The position numbers were made by a program, and so were the translations under genes. 64,000 nt of DNA, taken from Arthrobacter sp. TPD3018. GTDB taxonomy: Bacteria; Pseudomonadota; Alphaproteobacteria; Sphingomonadales; Sphingomonadaceae. The number at the start of each line of letters is the position of its first letter. Within the stretch, counting starts at the first letter, position 1. The notes under the pieces are model-generated. The model saw nothing but the letters and a program-made list of their open reading frames with translations, searched no databases and had not been told where the DNA came from. Shown piece by piece: positions 35,948 through 45,200 of this stretch. Location: contig QDFQ01000003.1 of assembly GCA_003075315.1 (NCBI GenBank), positions 186,001 to 250,000 of the forward strand, read 5' to 3'.

Positions 35948-37597
35948 ATGGCGGACGGGATCTTCATCGGGGCCGGCGAAGGCGAGGGCGGCAAGCCGCA
36001 GGTGCTCGACCTCCGCCGTGCCAACCGCCACGGGCTGATCGCGGGGGCGACCGGCACCGGCAAGACGGTGACGTTGCAGGGGATCATCGAGGGGTTCAGC
36101 AAGGTCGGTGTGCCGAGCTTCGTCGCCGACGTGAAGGGTGACCTGTCCGGCCTCGCCATGGCCGGATCGCCGACCGCCAAGACGCACGCCGCCTTCGCCG
36201 CGCGCGCCGCGGAGATCGGCGAGAGTGATTGGGCCTATGCCGACAATCCCGTGCAATTCTGGGACCTGTACGGTGAACAGGGGCATCCGATCCGCACCAC
36301 CGTCAGCGAGATGGGGCCGCTGCTGCTCAGCCGGTTGCTCGACCTCAACGAGGTGCAGGAGGGCGTGATGACGATCGCCTTCCACGTCGCCGACAAGGAA
36401 GGGCTGCTGCTGCTCGACCTCGACGATTTGCAGGCGATGCTGGCGCATTATGCGGAGCGGGCGGACGAGCTGACGACCACCTATGGCAACGTGTCGAAAC
36501 AGTCGATCGGCGCGATCCAGCGGTCGCTGCTCCAGTTGCGCACGCAGGGGGGCGAGCATTTCTTCGGCGAGCCGGCGCTGGAGATGGACGACTTCATCCG
36601 TACCGACGACAAGGGGCGCGGCATCGTCAACGTGCTTGCCGCCGACAAATTGATGGCGGCGCCGAAGCTCTACAGCACCTTCCTGTTGTGGCTGATGAGC
36701 GAGCTGTTCGAGCATCTGCCCGAGGTAGGCGATCCCGATAAGCCCAAGCTCGTGTTCTTCTTCGACGAAGCGCATCTGCTGTTTGACGACGCGCCCAAGG
36801 CGCTGCTCGACAAGATCGAACAGGTCGTGCGGCTGATCCGGTCGAAGGGCGTGGGCATCTATTTCATCACGCAGAATCCGATCGACATTCCCGATACGGT
36901 GGCGGGGCAGCTGGGCAATCGCGTGCAGCATGCGTTGCGCGCCTTCACGCCGCGCGACCAGGCGGCGGTGCGCAGTGCGGCGGAGACGTTCCGCGCCAAC
37001 CCGGGCGTCGACGTGGCGACGGCGATCACCGAAATGAAGGTCGGCGAGGCTTTGGTGTCGCTGCTCCAGCCCGATGGGTCGCCGTCGCCGGTCGAGCGCA
37101 CGCTGATCAAGCCCCCCGCCAGCCGCGTCGGCCCAGTGACCCCGCAGGAGCGGGGCGTGATGATCCAGACCGACGCGATCGGCGACAAATACGACACGGC
37201 GGTGGATCGCGAATCGGCCGAGGAAATCCTCGCTGCCAAGACGCAGGAGGCGGCGGCGTCGGCGGCGGCGGCCCGGGCTGCGGACGATGCGGAAAAGGCG
37301 GCGGCGGTGCAGGCCAAGCAGGACGCGCAGGCCGCCAAGGAAGCGGCGCGGGCCGCGGCGGCGCAGGCCAAGGCCGAGGCGCAGGCGCAGCGGGCGGCGG
37401 AACGCGAGGCGGCCAATTCCCCCTGGGCGAAGGCGATGACCTCCGCCACGCGCGCGGCGAGCTCGTCGATCGGGCGGCAGGTGGCGAACGAGATCGGCAA
37501 GCAGGTGTTCGGTACGGGATCGCGGCGGTCGTCGTCGTCCGGCGGTCTGGTGGGGACGGTGCTGCGGAGCGTGCTGGGAAATTTGATGCGGCGGTGA
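35948..37597 (+). CDS. YjgR/DUF853-family ATPase (HerA-like)
   Basis: 549 aa P-loop NTPase of the DUF853 group, related to HerA/FtsK motors. Walker A GATGTGKT (33-40), [17 protein letters not shown], Walker [18 protein letters not shown], and [34 protein letters not shown]. The C-terminus has a long Ala/Lys/Glu coiled coil (about 420-490) and a Gly/Ser-rich end, [13 protein letters not shown]. Cytosolic; role unknown in the family. Start ATG 35948 with CAGGAGCG upstream. Confidence 0.9.
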   Translation: MADGIFIGAGEGEGGKPQVLDLRRANRHGLIAGATGTGKTVTLQGIIEGFSKVGVPSFVADVKGDLSGLAMAGSPTAKTHAAFAARAAEIGESDWAYADNPVQFWDLYGEQGHPIRTTVSEMGPLLLSRLLDLNEVQEGVMTIAFHVADKEGLLLLDLDDLQAMLAHYAERADELTTTYGNVSKQSIGAIQRSLLQLRTQGGEHFFGEPALEMDDFIRTDDKGRGIVNVLAADKLMAAPKLYSTFLLWLMSELFEHLPEVGDPDKPKLVFFFDEAHLLFDDAPKALLDKIEQVVRLIRSKGVGIYFITQNPIDIPDTVAGQLGNRVQHALRAFTPRDQAAVRSAAETFRANPGVDVATAITEMKVGEALVSLLQPDGSPSPVERTLIKPPASRVGPVTPQERGVMIQTDAIGDKYDTAVDRESAEEILAAKTQEAAASAAAARAADDAEKAAAVQAKQDAQAAKEAARAAAAQAKAEAQAQRAAEREAANSPWAKAMTSATRAASSSIGRQVANEIGKQVFGTGSRRSSSSGGLVGTVLRSVLGNLMRR

Positions 37598-37628
37598 CGG
37601 GGGAGTTGCGGGGACGTTCGCCCCACTT

Positions 37629-37708
37629 CGTCACCCCGGACTTGATCCGGGGTCCCGCTACTCCGCGTCGTTGAAGAAGCGGGACCCCGGCTCAAGGCCG
37701 GGGTGACG
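37629..37708. repeat. Intergenic palindrome, CGTCACCCCGG...GGTCCCGC type
   Basis: Nearly identical to 30948-31031: left half CGTCACCCCGGACTTGATCC, GGGGTCCCGC, then GAAGAAGCGGGACCCCGG and GCCGGGGTGACG. Between the ATPase gene and recO. Confidence 0.88.
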
Positions 37709-37780
37709 GGGCATTTGAGCGAGCGGTGCATTGCAAGCCGACCCCGCGACTTCTCCCCGCCGGGCGCCTATATCGGCGCC

Positions 37781-38512
37781 ATGCATCTGCGTACGCCTGC
37801 CATCGTTCTCGCTGTTCGTGCGCATGGCGAGCATGGGGCCGTGGTGCGGGCGCTGACGCGTGAGGATGGCGTGCAGCCGGGCTATGTCCGGGGCGGTCGG
37901 TCGCGGCAGATGCGGCCCATCCTGCAGCCGGCCAATGCGATTCAAGGGGAATGGCGGGCGCGAACGGGGGAGCAATTGCCGGCGCTGACCATCGAACCGC
38001 TGCACAGTCGCGCCGCCTTGCACGGCGAGCCGCTGGCGGCGGCGGCGCTCGCCTGGGTGACGGCGTTGACCGCGGCGGCATTGCCCGAGGCGCAACCCTA
38101 TCCGCGCCTGTATGACGGTCTGGGCGCGGTGCTCGACGCGGTGGAGGCGGCGCCATCGGCGCGCGGCTGGGCGAGCGTGCTGGTGCGGTACGAGCTGCTG
38201 CTGCTGGCGGAACTGGGGTTCGGGCTGGACCTTGAACGGTGCGTGGTGACGGGCGGCGACACGGATCTGGCCTATGTCTCGCCGCGCAGCGGGGGGGCGG
38301 TGTCGCGCGGTGCGGCCTATGGCTATGAGGAGAAGTTGTTCGCATTGCCGGCGTTTCTGCACGCGGGCGGGGCGGCGGAGTGGCCGGATATCTTCGCGGG
38401 GCTGGCGATTACCGGCCATTTCCTCAGCCGCGACGTGCTGACCGACCGCCACGCCGATCCGCTCGCGGCCCGCGCACGGCTGGTCGCCATGCTGAAAAGG
38501 GCCGTTGCGTGA
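37781..38512 (+). CDS. recO: DNA repair protein RecO
   Basis: 243 aa. Recombination mediator that loads RecA onto SSB-coated gaps with RecR. OB-fold N-terminus ([48 protein letters not shown], around residues 5-55), helical centre [37 protein letters not shown]. The zinc cysteines of many RecO proteins are not all present. Start ATG 37781; the 26 extra codons from 37703 read through the palindrome. Confidence 0.93.
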   Translation: MHLRTPAIVLAVRAHGEHGAVVRALTREDGVQPGYVRGGRSRQMRPILQPANAIQGEWRARTGEQLPALTIEPLHSRAALHGEPLAAAALAWVTALTAAALPEAQPYPRLYDGLGAVLDAVEAAPSARGWASVLVRYELLLLAELGFGLDLERCVVTGGDTDLAYVSPRSGGAVSRGAAYGYEEKLFALPAFLHAGGAAEWPDIFAGLAITGHFLSRDVLTDRHADPLAARARLVAMLKRAVA

Positions 38513-38540
38513 GCAAGGCCCGCGCGGCTAGGCAGCGGCC

Positions 38541-39584
38541 ATGGCAATGATCGCTCTCCTCGCCGGTGACGGCATCGGTCCCGAAGTCGTCGCACAGGCG
38601 CGCCGCGTGCTCGACGCGCTCGACCTCGACCTCACCTATGAAGAGGCGCTGGTCGGCGGCGTCGCCTATCATCAGGCGGGCCATCCGCTGCCGGAGGCGA
38701 CGCTGGACGTGGCGCGGCGCGCAGATGCGCTGCTGTTCGGCGCGGTCGGCGATCCAACGTGCGACACTCTGGAGCGGGGCTTGCGGCCCGAACAGGCGAT
38801 CCTGGGCCTGCGCAAGCACCTTGGCCTGTTTTCCAACCTGCGACCGGCGATACTGTTCGGGGGGCTGGAGGATGCCAGCGCGCTGAAGCCCGAGGTCGCG
38901 AAGGCGATCGACCTGCTGATCGTGCGTGAGCTGAACGGCGACGTCTATTTCGGCGAGAAGGGCCGGCGCGAGGGCAAGAACGGCGCGCGCGAAGGCTATG
39001 ACATCATGTCGTACGACGAGACCGAAGTGCGCCGCATCGCGCATGTCGGCTTCCAGGCGGCGGCGAAGCGGCGCGGGCAGCTGTGTTCGGTCGATAAGGC
39101 GAACGTGCTTGAAACCTCGCAGCTGTGGCGCGACGTGGTGATCGAGGTGTCGGCCGAATACCCGGACGTGCAGCTCACGCATATGTACGTCGACAATGCT
39201 GCGATGCAGCTGGTGCGCAATCCGGGGCAGTTCGACGTCATCGTCACCGGCAATCTGTTCGGCGACATCCTGTCGGATCAGGCGTCGATGTGCGCAGGCT
39301 CGATCGGCATGCTGCCATCGGCCAGCCTGGATGACGCGGGCAAGGGGCTGTACGAGCCGATCCACGGCTCGGCGCCCGATATCGCGGGGCAGGGTAAGGC
39401 CAATCCGTGCGCGGCGATCCTGTCGGCGGCGATGATGCTGCGCCATTCGCTGGGACAGCCCGCGGCGGCGGACCGGATCGAAGCGGCGGTGGCGCAGGCG
39501 ATCCGCGATGGCGCACGCACCGCGGACCTGGGCGGTACGATGAGCACCGCCGCGATGGGCGACGCGGTCCTCGCCGCGCTGTAA
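38541..39584 (+). CDS. leuB: 3-isopropylmalate dehydrogenase
   Basis: 347 aa. Oxidative decarboxylation of 3-isopropylmalate with NAD in leucine biosynthesis. [13 protein letters not shown] at the N-terminus, [14 protein letters not shown], the [15 protein letters not shown] loop, [44 protein letters not shown] and [21 protein letters not shown] are all LeuB signatures. Only 28 bp after recO. The other leu genes are not in the window. Confidence 0.97.
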   Translation: MAMIALLAGDGIGPEVVAQARRVLDALDLDLTYEEALVGGVAYHQAGHPLPEATLDVARRADALLFGAVGDPTCDTLERGLRPEQAILGLRKHLGLFSNLRPAILFGGLEDASALKPEVAKAIDLLIVRELNGDVYFGEKGRREGKNGAREGYDIMSYDETEVRRIAHVGFQAAAKRRGQLCSVDKANVLETSQLWRDVVIEVSAEYPDVQLTHMYVDNAAMQLVRNPGQFDVIVTGNLFGDILSDQASMCAGSIGMLPSASLDDAGKGLYEPIHGSAPDIAGQGKANPCAAILSAAMMLRHSLGQPAAADRIEAAVAQAIRDGARTADLGGTMSTAAMGDAVLAAL

Positions 39585-39593
39585 GCGACGCGC

Positions 39594-40691
39594 ATGAGCA
39601 CGCTCCTCGAGATCGCGGTCGTCATCCCGACCTTCAACGAGCGCGCCAACGTGCCGACGCTGATCGCGCGGCTCGACCAGGCGCTCGCCGGGCGGCGCTG
39701 GGAAGCGATCTTCGTCGATGACGATAGCCCCGACGGCACCGCCGACGTGGCGCGCGAACTTGGCCGGATCGATCCGCGGGTGCGGGTGATCCACCGTATC
39801 GGGCGCCGCGGCCTGTCGTCGGCATGTATCGAGGGAATGTGCGCGACCGCGGCGCCCGTCGTTGCGGTGATCGACGGCGATTTGCAGCATGACGAAACGT
39901 TGCTGCCCAAGATGCTCGACCTGTTGCAGGCGGATGAGGCGCTCGACGTGGTGGTCGGATCGCGCTTCGTCGATGGCGGCGGCACGGGCGACTGGGACCG
40001 CGATCGCGTCGCCAAGTCGGCGTTCGCGACCAAGCTGTCGCGCCGCGTGCTGAAGGGCGACCTGAGCGATCCGATGAGCGGGTTCTTCGCGATCCGCACC
40101 GCAGTGGTGCGCGAATTGGTGCCGGACCTGTCGGCGATCGGCTTCAAGATCCTGCTCGACCTGATGACGACGAGCACGCGGCCGCTCAACTTCGCCGAGC
40201 TGCCCTATACGTTCCGGGTGCGGACGGAGGGCGAATCGAAGCTCGATCACGTCGTGGCGATGGAATATCTGATCGCGCTGTACGACCGGATGTTCGGGCG
40301 GTTCGTGCCGGTGCGTTTCGCGATGTTTTCCGGCATCGGCGTGCTGGGCGTCGGCGTGCACATGGGCGTGCTGGGGCTGGCGATGCTGGCGGGTGCGGAC
40401 TTCCTGTTCGCACAGATCCTGGGCGCGATGGCGGCAATGACTTTCAACTTCGCGCTCAACAATGCGCTGACCTATCGCGACCGGCGGTTGAAGGGCTTCC
40501 GCCAGCTGCTCGACGGCTGGGTGTCGTTCTGCGTCGTTTGCTCGGTGGGGCTGGTGGCGAACGTCGGCATCGCCGCCTTCGTCCACGATTTCCGCAACGG
40601 CGGCGCGGCGGCGTCGGCGCTGATCGGCATATTGGTCGGTGCGGTGTGGAATTATGCCTTGTCGTCGAAGTTCGTCTGGGGCCGCTACTAG
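39594..40691 (+). CDS. Polyprenyl-phosphate mannosyltransferase fused to a GtrA domain
   Basis: 365 aa. Residues 1-230 are a GT2 enzyme of the dolichol-phosphate mannose synthase type: VVIPTFNERANVPTLI, FVDDDSPDGTADVARELG, VIDGDLQHDETLLPKM, GSRFVDGGGTGDWDRDR and FRVRTEGESKLD. Residues 240-365 carry four transmembrane helices of the GtrA family (FAMFSGIGVLG..., TFNFALNNALTYRDRRLKG, NYALSSKFVWGRY). It would make polyprenyl-P-mannose and perhaps flip it across the membrane. The stop overlaps the stop of the facing PMT gene by four bases. Confidence 0.93.
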   Translation: MSTLLEIAVVIPTFNERANVPTLIARLDQALAGRRWEAIFVDDDSPDGTADVARELGRIDPRVRVIHRIGRRGLSSACIEGMCATAAPVVAVIDGDLQHDETLLPKMLDLLQADEALDVVVGSRFVDGGGTGDWDRDRVAKSAFATKLSRRVLKGDLSDPMSGFFAIRTAVVRELVPDLSAIGFKILLDLMTTSTRPLNFAELPYTFRVRTEGESKLDHVVAMEYLIALYDRMFGRFVPVRFAMFSGIGVLGVGVHMGVLGLAMLAGADFLFAQILGAMAAMTFNFALNNALTYRDRRLKGFRQLLDGWVSFCVVCSVGLVANVGIAAFVHDFRNGGAAASALIGILVGAVWNYALSSKFVWGRY

Positions 40692-41968
40692 ATCCAGCTC
40701 TTCAGCCACATCCAGCCGTGGAACGAGCCCGCTCCTTTGAGCGGCGTTGCGGCGAGTATGGGGTAGAAGTGGACGAACAGCACCGCGGCAGCGGCGAGAA
40801 AGGCTTCGTCCCAATAGCGCAGGCGCGCGCGCCAATGGTCGAAGGCGGCGGCGATGACCACGCACAGCCAGATGCTGGACAGATAGTAATAATAGAAGAA
40901 GCCGAGCGATTTGGGGATCAGCGCCCACATCGCGACGCTGGCGATCCACAGCAGCGCGACGCCGCCGGCGCGAACGTTGCCGCGCACCCAGGCGTACAGG
41001 CAGGCAAGGACGGCGATCAGCCCGCCCCACATCACCACCGGATTGCCGAGCAGCAGGATGCCGCGCTGCGCGCCGTCGACGGGTTCGTACAGATACCAGA
41101 CCGGCCGCCAGTCGAACGCCCAGGTCCACCAGGCGGACTGATAGGGGTGGGGCGGCAGGACCTGCGTCTGGCGCGCGTACATCTCGAGCTGGAAGGGGAG
41201 CAGCGTCGATAGCGTGAGCGGCTGGGTGCGGTAGAGGAAGGCCGGCCAGAAGGTGAGCGCGTAGGTGAGGGCGGCGACCGCGCCGAGCACTGCGAGCGCG
41301 GCAAGCGGGTTCAGGCGCGGCTGCGTGCGATGCGTCAGCAGGAACGCCAGACCCGCAAATCCGATATAGGGCAGCGCGGTCCATTTTGTGCCCAGGGCGA
41401 GGCCGAGCAGCACCGCGCCCGCGATCCAGCGTCGCCACGCGGCGCCGCGCGTGTCCGCCTGCATCGCCCACAGCAAGCTCGCGACGCCGGTGACGACGAA
41501 GGCGGCCATATAGCCATCGAGCATCGCGGTGCGCGCCTGCACGAAGACGGTGAAGTTGAGGATGGCGAGCGTCGTACCGATGCCGGCGGTGCGGACGCGG
41601 CCGAACAGCAGATACAGGATCGCGAAGACGCCGACGACCACCGCGGTCGCTGCCAGAGTCGAACCGATCCGCCAGCCGAGGGGATCGTCGCCGAACAGCG
41701 CCATGCCGGCGGCGATCAGCGTCTTGCCGAGTAGCGGGTGTTCGATGTTCACCGGCCCGCCGAGGTCGCGCAGCATGCGGGCGGCGGGGACGTAATGCAC
41801 CTCGTCGAACACCAAAGTGTGCGGCGTGGTGAGCCGCCAGCTGAACAGCAGTTGCGCGATCAGGCCGAGGCCGAGCGCAGCGGGGAGGGGGCGGTGGAAC
41901 AGGCGCACGGGGGGCTTGTCCGCAGGTCGGGGCTGGTTGGCAAGCGTTGCGTGCGGGATGATCGACAT
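40688..41968 (-). CDS. Protein O-mannosyltransferase family (GT39) membrane enzyme
   Basis: 426 aa with about 10-11 transmembrane helices. D55-E56 in LVFDEVHYVPAARMLRDLGG is the catalytic acidic pair of GT-C/PMT enzymes, and IEHPLLGKTLIAAGMALFGDDPLGWRIGS matches the PMT HPPLGK...W block. Also LGTKWTALPYIGFAGLAFLL and the C-terminal GSFHGWMWLKSWI. It transfers a hexose from a lipid-phosphate donor to an acceptor at the outer face of the inner membrane; protein O-mannosylation is known for actinobacterial homologues. Convergent with the donor synthase. Start ATG 41968. Confidence 0.88.
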   Translation of the reverse strand: MSIIPHATLANQPRPADKPPVRLFHRPLPAALGLGLIAQLLFSWRLTTPHTLVFDEVHYVPAARMLRDLGGPVNIEHPLLGKTLIAAGMALFGDDPLGWRIGSTLAATAVVVGVFAILYLLFGRVRTAGIGTTLAILNFTVFVQARTAMLDGYMAAFVVTGVASLLWAMQADTRGAAWRRWIAGAVLLGLALGTKWTALPYIGFAGLAFLLTHRTQPRLNPLAALAVLGAVAALTYALTFWPAFLYRTQPLTLSTLLPFQLEMYARQTQVLPPHPYQSAWWTWAFDWRPVWYLYEPVDGAQRGILLLGNPVVMWGGLIAVLACLYAWVRGNVRAGGVALLWIASVAMWALIPKSLGFFYYYYLSSIWLCVVIAAAFDHWRARLRYWDEAFLAAAAVLFVHFYPILAATPLKGAGSFHGWMWLKSWI

Positions 41969-41989
41969 GAGGGGTCCGACCTATCTGAT

Positions 41990-42069
41990 CGTCACCCCGG
42001 GCTCGACCAGGGGTCCCGCTTTAAGTCGGCCCGTAAAAGGCGGGACCCCGGCTCAAGGCCGGGGTGACG
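41990..42069. repeat. Intergenic palindrome, CGTCACCCCGG...GGTCCCGC type
   Basis: CGTCACCCCGGGCTCGACCA, GGGGTCCCGC, GCGGGACCCCGG, GCCGGGGTGACG. Same subtype as 30948 and 37629, with changes in the left inner hairpin. Between the PMT and metZ starts (divergent). Confidence 0.85.
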
Positions 42070-42166
42070 GGCATGGACGATTGGGAGTTGCCCTGCCGTG
42101 GCGGTGGAGGACTGGAAGGCAGCCTCACCCTTGCACCCCCCGTCGCCGTCCGGCAAAGCGGGCGGC

Positions 42167-43372
42167 ATGAAGCGCAAGGCAGGTCAGGACCGTTCGATCA
42201 CCGCCAACTGGCGCCCCGCGACGCTGGCCGTCCGTGGTGGCACGGCCCGCAGCGAATATGGCGAGACGAGCGAGGCGCTGTTCCTCACCTCTGGCTATAC
42301 CTACGACAAGGCGGGCGACGCCGCGGCGCGCTTTGCCGGGGAGCAGGAGGGGATGACCTATTCCCGCCTGCAGAACCCGACGGTCGAGATGCTGGAACAG
42401 CGCATCGCGCTGCTGGAAGGCGCCGAGGCGTGCCGGACGATGGCGAGCGGCATGGCGGCGATGACCGCGGTGCTGCTGTGCCAGCTGCAGGCGGGCGATC
42501 ACCTGGTCGGCGGGCGGGCGGCGTTCGGATCGTGCCGCTGGCTGACCGATACCTTGCTGCCCAAGTTCGGCATCCAGACCACGATCGTCGATGCGCGCGA
42601 CCCGCAGCAATTCCTCGACGCGGTGCGGCCCGAGACGAAGGTGTTCTTCTTCGAAACGCCGGCGAATCCGACGATGGACGTCGTCGATATCCGTGCCGTG
42701 TGCGGCATCGCGCGCGAGCGTGGGATCACGACCGTGGTCGACAATGCCTTTGCGACGCCCGCGCTCCAGCGGCCGATGGACATGGGCGCGGACGTCACCG
42801 CCTATTCCGCGACCAAGATGATGGACGGGCAGGGCCGCGTGCTCGCCGGCGCGGTGTGCGGGACCGAGGATTTCATCACCAACACGCTGCTGCCGTTCAC
42901 GCGCAACACCGGCCCGACGCTGTCGGCGTTCAACGCCTGGGTGGTGCTGAAGGGGCTGGAGACGCTGGACCTGCGCATCACCCGCCAGTCGGAAAGTGCG
43001 CTGACCGTCGGTCGTTTCCTGGAAGCCCGCGTGCCGAAGATCTTGCATCCCGGGCTGCCGAGCCATCCGCAGCACGATCTGGCGATGAGCCAGATGCGCG
43101 CGACGGGGCCGATCTTTGCGTTCGAGGTCGCCGACCGCGCGCAGGCGCACGGGCTGCTCGATGCGCTGGCGCTGATCGATATCTCCAACAACATCGGCGA
43201 TTCGCGCTCGCTGATGACGCACCCGGCCTCCACCACGCATGCCGGCGTGTCGGCGGAGACGCGCGCCGAGATGGGCGTGACCGAGGGCATGTTGCGGCTG
43301 AACGTCGGGCTCGAAGACCCGCAGGACCTGATCGACGACCTCGACCAGGCGCTGCGCGCGGTCGGGCTGTAG
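42167..43372 (+). CDS. metZ: O-succinylhomoserine sulfhydrylase
   Basis: 401 aa PLP enzyme that forms homocysteine directly from O-succinylhomoserine and sulfide. PLP lysine K217 in TAYSATKMMDGQGRVLAGAV; TSGYTYDKAGDAAARFAGEQEGMTYSRLQNPTVEMLE and the C-terminal THPASTTHAGVSAETRAEMGV fit MetZ rather than MetB. Start at ATG 42167 (MKRKAGQDRS); an in-frame ATG at 42098 would add 23 residues of unlikely composition. With metC in the window the cell appears to have both transsulfuration and direct sulfhydrylation. Confidence 0.93.
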   Translation: MKRKAGQDRSITANWRPATLAVRGGTARSEYGETSEALFLTSGYTYDKAGDAAARFAGEQEGMTYSRLQNPTVEMLEQRIALLEGAEACRTMASGMAAMTAVLLCQLQAGDHLVGGRAAFGSCRWLTDTLLPKFGIQTTIVDARDPQQFLDAVRPETKVFFFETPANPTMDVVDIRAVCGIARERGITTVVDNAFATPALQRPMDMGADVTAYSATKMMDGQGRVLAGAVCGTEDFITNTLLPFTRNTGPTLSAFNAWVVLKGLETLDLRITRQSESALTVGRFLEARVPKILHPGLPSHPQHDLAMSQMRATGPIFAFEVADRAQAHGLLDALALIDISNNIGDSRSLMTHPASTTHAGVSAETRAEMGVTEGMLRLNVGLEDPQDLIDDLDQALRAVGL

Positions 43373-43379
43373 AACGGCC

Positions 43380-43778
43380 GTGAAGCAGCTGTTCCCCCAT
43401 GCCGCGACCACCGATGGCGTGACCGTGCGCGTCGCGGTCAGCTATCTGCCCGAGCAGTCGGAGCCGCAGCGGGGGCGCTGGTTCTGGGCTTATCACATCC
43501 GGATCGAGAACGACTCGGATCGCATGATCCAGTTGCTGACGCGTCACTGGATCATCACCGACGGCCGCGGTGCGCGGCATTCGGTGGAGGGCGAGGGCGT
43601 CGTCGGCGAACAGCCGGTCATCGCGCCGGGCGGCAGCTTCGATTACGTGTCCGGTTGCCCGCTGCAAACGCCGAGTGGTGCGATGCAGGGGAGCTACCGG
43701 CTGATCGACGAGGCCGGGCAGGCGTTCGACGCGTCGATCCCCAGGTTTGCGCTCCTGGCGCCGGCGGTGGAAACGTGA
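43380..43778 (+). CDS. apaG: ApaG-domain protein
   Basis: 132 aa. DUF525/ApaG fold (fibronectin type III-like beta sandwich): VTVRVAVSYLPEQSEPQRGRWFWAYHIRIENDS, LLTRHWIITDGRGARHSVEGEGVVGEQPVI, and FDYVSGCPLQTPSGAMQGSYRL are diagnostic. Function unknown; linked to cation homeostasis by old genetic data. GTG start at 43380, seven bases after metZ, so probably in the same transcript. Confidence 0.95.
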   Translation: MKQLFPHAATTDGVTVRVAVSYLPEQSEPQRGRWFWAYHIRIENDSDRMIQLLTRHWIITDGRGARHSVEGEGVVGEQPVIAPGGSFDYVSGCPLQTPSGAMQGSYRLIDEAGQAFDASIPRFALLAPAVET

Positions 43779-43801
43779 AGGGTTGGACTGCCCCCTCCGC
43801 A

Positions 43802-43885
43802 CGTCACCCCAGCGCAGGCTGGGGTATCCTCGTGGCGCGTGATCCGCTTCACTCGCGAAAGACCCCAGCCTGCGCTGGGGTGACG
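43802..43885. repeat. Intergenic palindrome, CGTCACCCCAGC type
   Basis: CGTCACCCCAGCGCAGGCTG at the left and CAGCCTGCGCTGGGGTGACG at the right are perfect reverse complements over 20 bases. Lies between apaG and the LysR gene, ending 15 bp before that start. Confidence 0.9.
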
Positions 43886-43899
43886 GATAGGGAGCGGCT

Positions 43900-44688
43900 A
43901 TGAAGCGCACGCACCTGCCGCTGAATGGCCTGCGCGTCCTTGACGCGGCGGCCCGCCATCTCAGTTTCACGCGCGCGGCGGACGAGCTGGCGGTGACGCC
44001 GGCCGCCGTCGGCCAGCAGATCCGCGCGCTGGAGGATACGCTGGGCGTGGTGCTGTTCCGCCGCACGACGCGCGGGCTGGAGCTGACGCCCGAGGCGGAG
44101 GCGGGGTTGCCGGCGCTGCGCGATGGCTTCCTGCAGTTCGAGGAAGCGGTGCGCGCGATGCAGGCGGGCCAATCCTCCAAGTCGCTGACCATCGCCGCGC
44201 CGCGCGACCTGACCGAGAAATGGCTGATGCCGCGCCTTGCCGAGGTGGCACAGGCGGATGCGGAGCTGCGCTTCGTGCTGCTGGCCGCCGACGATACCGG
44301 CGATTTCACCGAGGCGAACCTCGACCTGGCGATCCGCTGGGGCGAGGGGCCGGGCGAGCATGAGGGCGAGGCGCTCGAGTCGGAAGGCATGGTGACGGTG
44401 GCGGCACCGGGCGGCGGGGACGCGGCGATCGGCTGGCCGGGTGCGCCGGGTGGCGACGGGGCGGCATTGGTGAAGGTGGCCGACGCAGGGTTGGCGATCG
44501 ATGCGGCGGTGGCGGGGCTGGGGCGCGCGACGGTGCCCGAACTGCTGGCGGCGCGGGCGATCGCCGCTGGGCAATTGGTGACGATCGGCGAGGCGCAGCC
44601 GTCGCGGCTTGGCTATTGGCTGGTCGCGCCGCTGCCGCAATGGCGGCAGGCGAAGGTGAAGGCGCTGGTCGACGCGCTGACGGCGTGA
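43900..44688 (+). CDS. LysR-type regulator, GcvA-like
   Basis: 262 aa, shorter than the usual 300. N-terminal HTH: LNGLRVLDAAARHLSFTRAADELAVTPAAVGQQIRALEDTLGVVLFRRT (residues 8-56), with the VTPAAVGQQI helix of GcvA-type regulators. Effector domain with SLTIAAPRDLTEKWLMPRLAEV and DLAIRWGEG; the C-terminal lobe is compact, which accounts for the length. Target unknown; the metZ-apaG unit lies upstream in the same direction. Start ATG 43900 follows GATAGGGAGC. Confidence 0.92.
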   Translation: MKRTHLPLNGLRVLDAAARHLSFTRAADELAVTPAAVGQQIRALEDTLGVVLFRRTTRGLELTPEAEAGLPALRDGFLQFEEAVRAMQAGQSSKSLTIAAPRDLTEKWLMPRLAEVAQADAELRFVLLAADDTGDFTEANLDLAIRWGEGPGEHEGEALESEGMVTVAAPGGGDAAIGWPGAPGGDGAALVKVADAGLAIDAAVAGLGRATVPELLAARAIAAGQLVTIGEAQPSRLGYWLVAPLPQWRQAKVKALVDALTA

Positions 44689-45200
44689 CGCCGATCCTGC
44701 AGACGGCGCGGCTGACGCTCAGGCCGCGTGTGGCGGACGATGCCGAGGCGCTGTTCCCCACCATGGCGGATGCCGAGGCGATGCGCTGGTGGTCCTATCC
44801 GCCGTTCACGCAGGTCGACGATCTGCGCGCGCATTTCGCCAAGATGCATCCCGACTGGCGCGGCTGGGCGGTGACGTGGCGCGGCGAGAACCGCGCGATC
44901 GGCTTCGTCGCCGCTGGCCAGCGCCGGGCGGGCGTATCGGAAATCGGCTATCTGTTCGCGCGCGAAACCTGGGGGCAGGGCATCGCCTTCGAAGCGCTTG
45001 GCGCGCTGCTGACGCAGCTGTTCGCCGAGGGAATGCGGCGGGTGTTTGCCGACATTGATCCCGACAACGCGCCCTCGATCCGCCTGGTCGAGAGGCTCGG
45101 CTTCGTGCTGGAGGGTCGCCTGCGCGAGGAGTGGGAGACGCACATCGGCGTGCGCGATACGGTGATCTACGGCCTGCTCAGGGACGAGTGGCGGGCGTAG
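44685..45200 (+). CDS. GNAT-family N-acetyltransferase (RimJ type)
   Basis: 171 aa. LQTARLTLRPRVADDAEALF at the start, ENRAIGFVAAGQRR, SEIGYLFARETWGQGIAFEAL (acetyl-CoA loop) and VFADIDPDNAPSIRLVERLGFVLEGRLRE are Acetyltransf_3/RimJ-like. Substrate not predictable. GTG start at 44685 overlaps the LysR stop (GTGA). Its last 23 bases overlap the 3' end of the beta-lactamase-like gene on the other strand. Confidence 0.9.
   Translation: MTPILQTARLTLRPRVADDAEALFPTMADAEAMRWWSYPPFTQVDDLRAHFAKMHPDWRGWAVTWRGENRAIGFVAAGQRRAGVSEIGYLFARETWGQGIAFEALGALLTQLFAEGMRRVFADIDPDNAPSIRLVERLGFVLEGRLREEWETHIGVRDTVIYGLLRDEWRA

Noticed and set aside
42070..42166. SAM-II riboswitch before metZ
   Set aside because: The A-rich GCTAAAAA and UUUAACC core segments of SAM-II are absent; only GC-rich sequence is seen.
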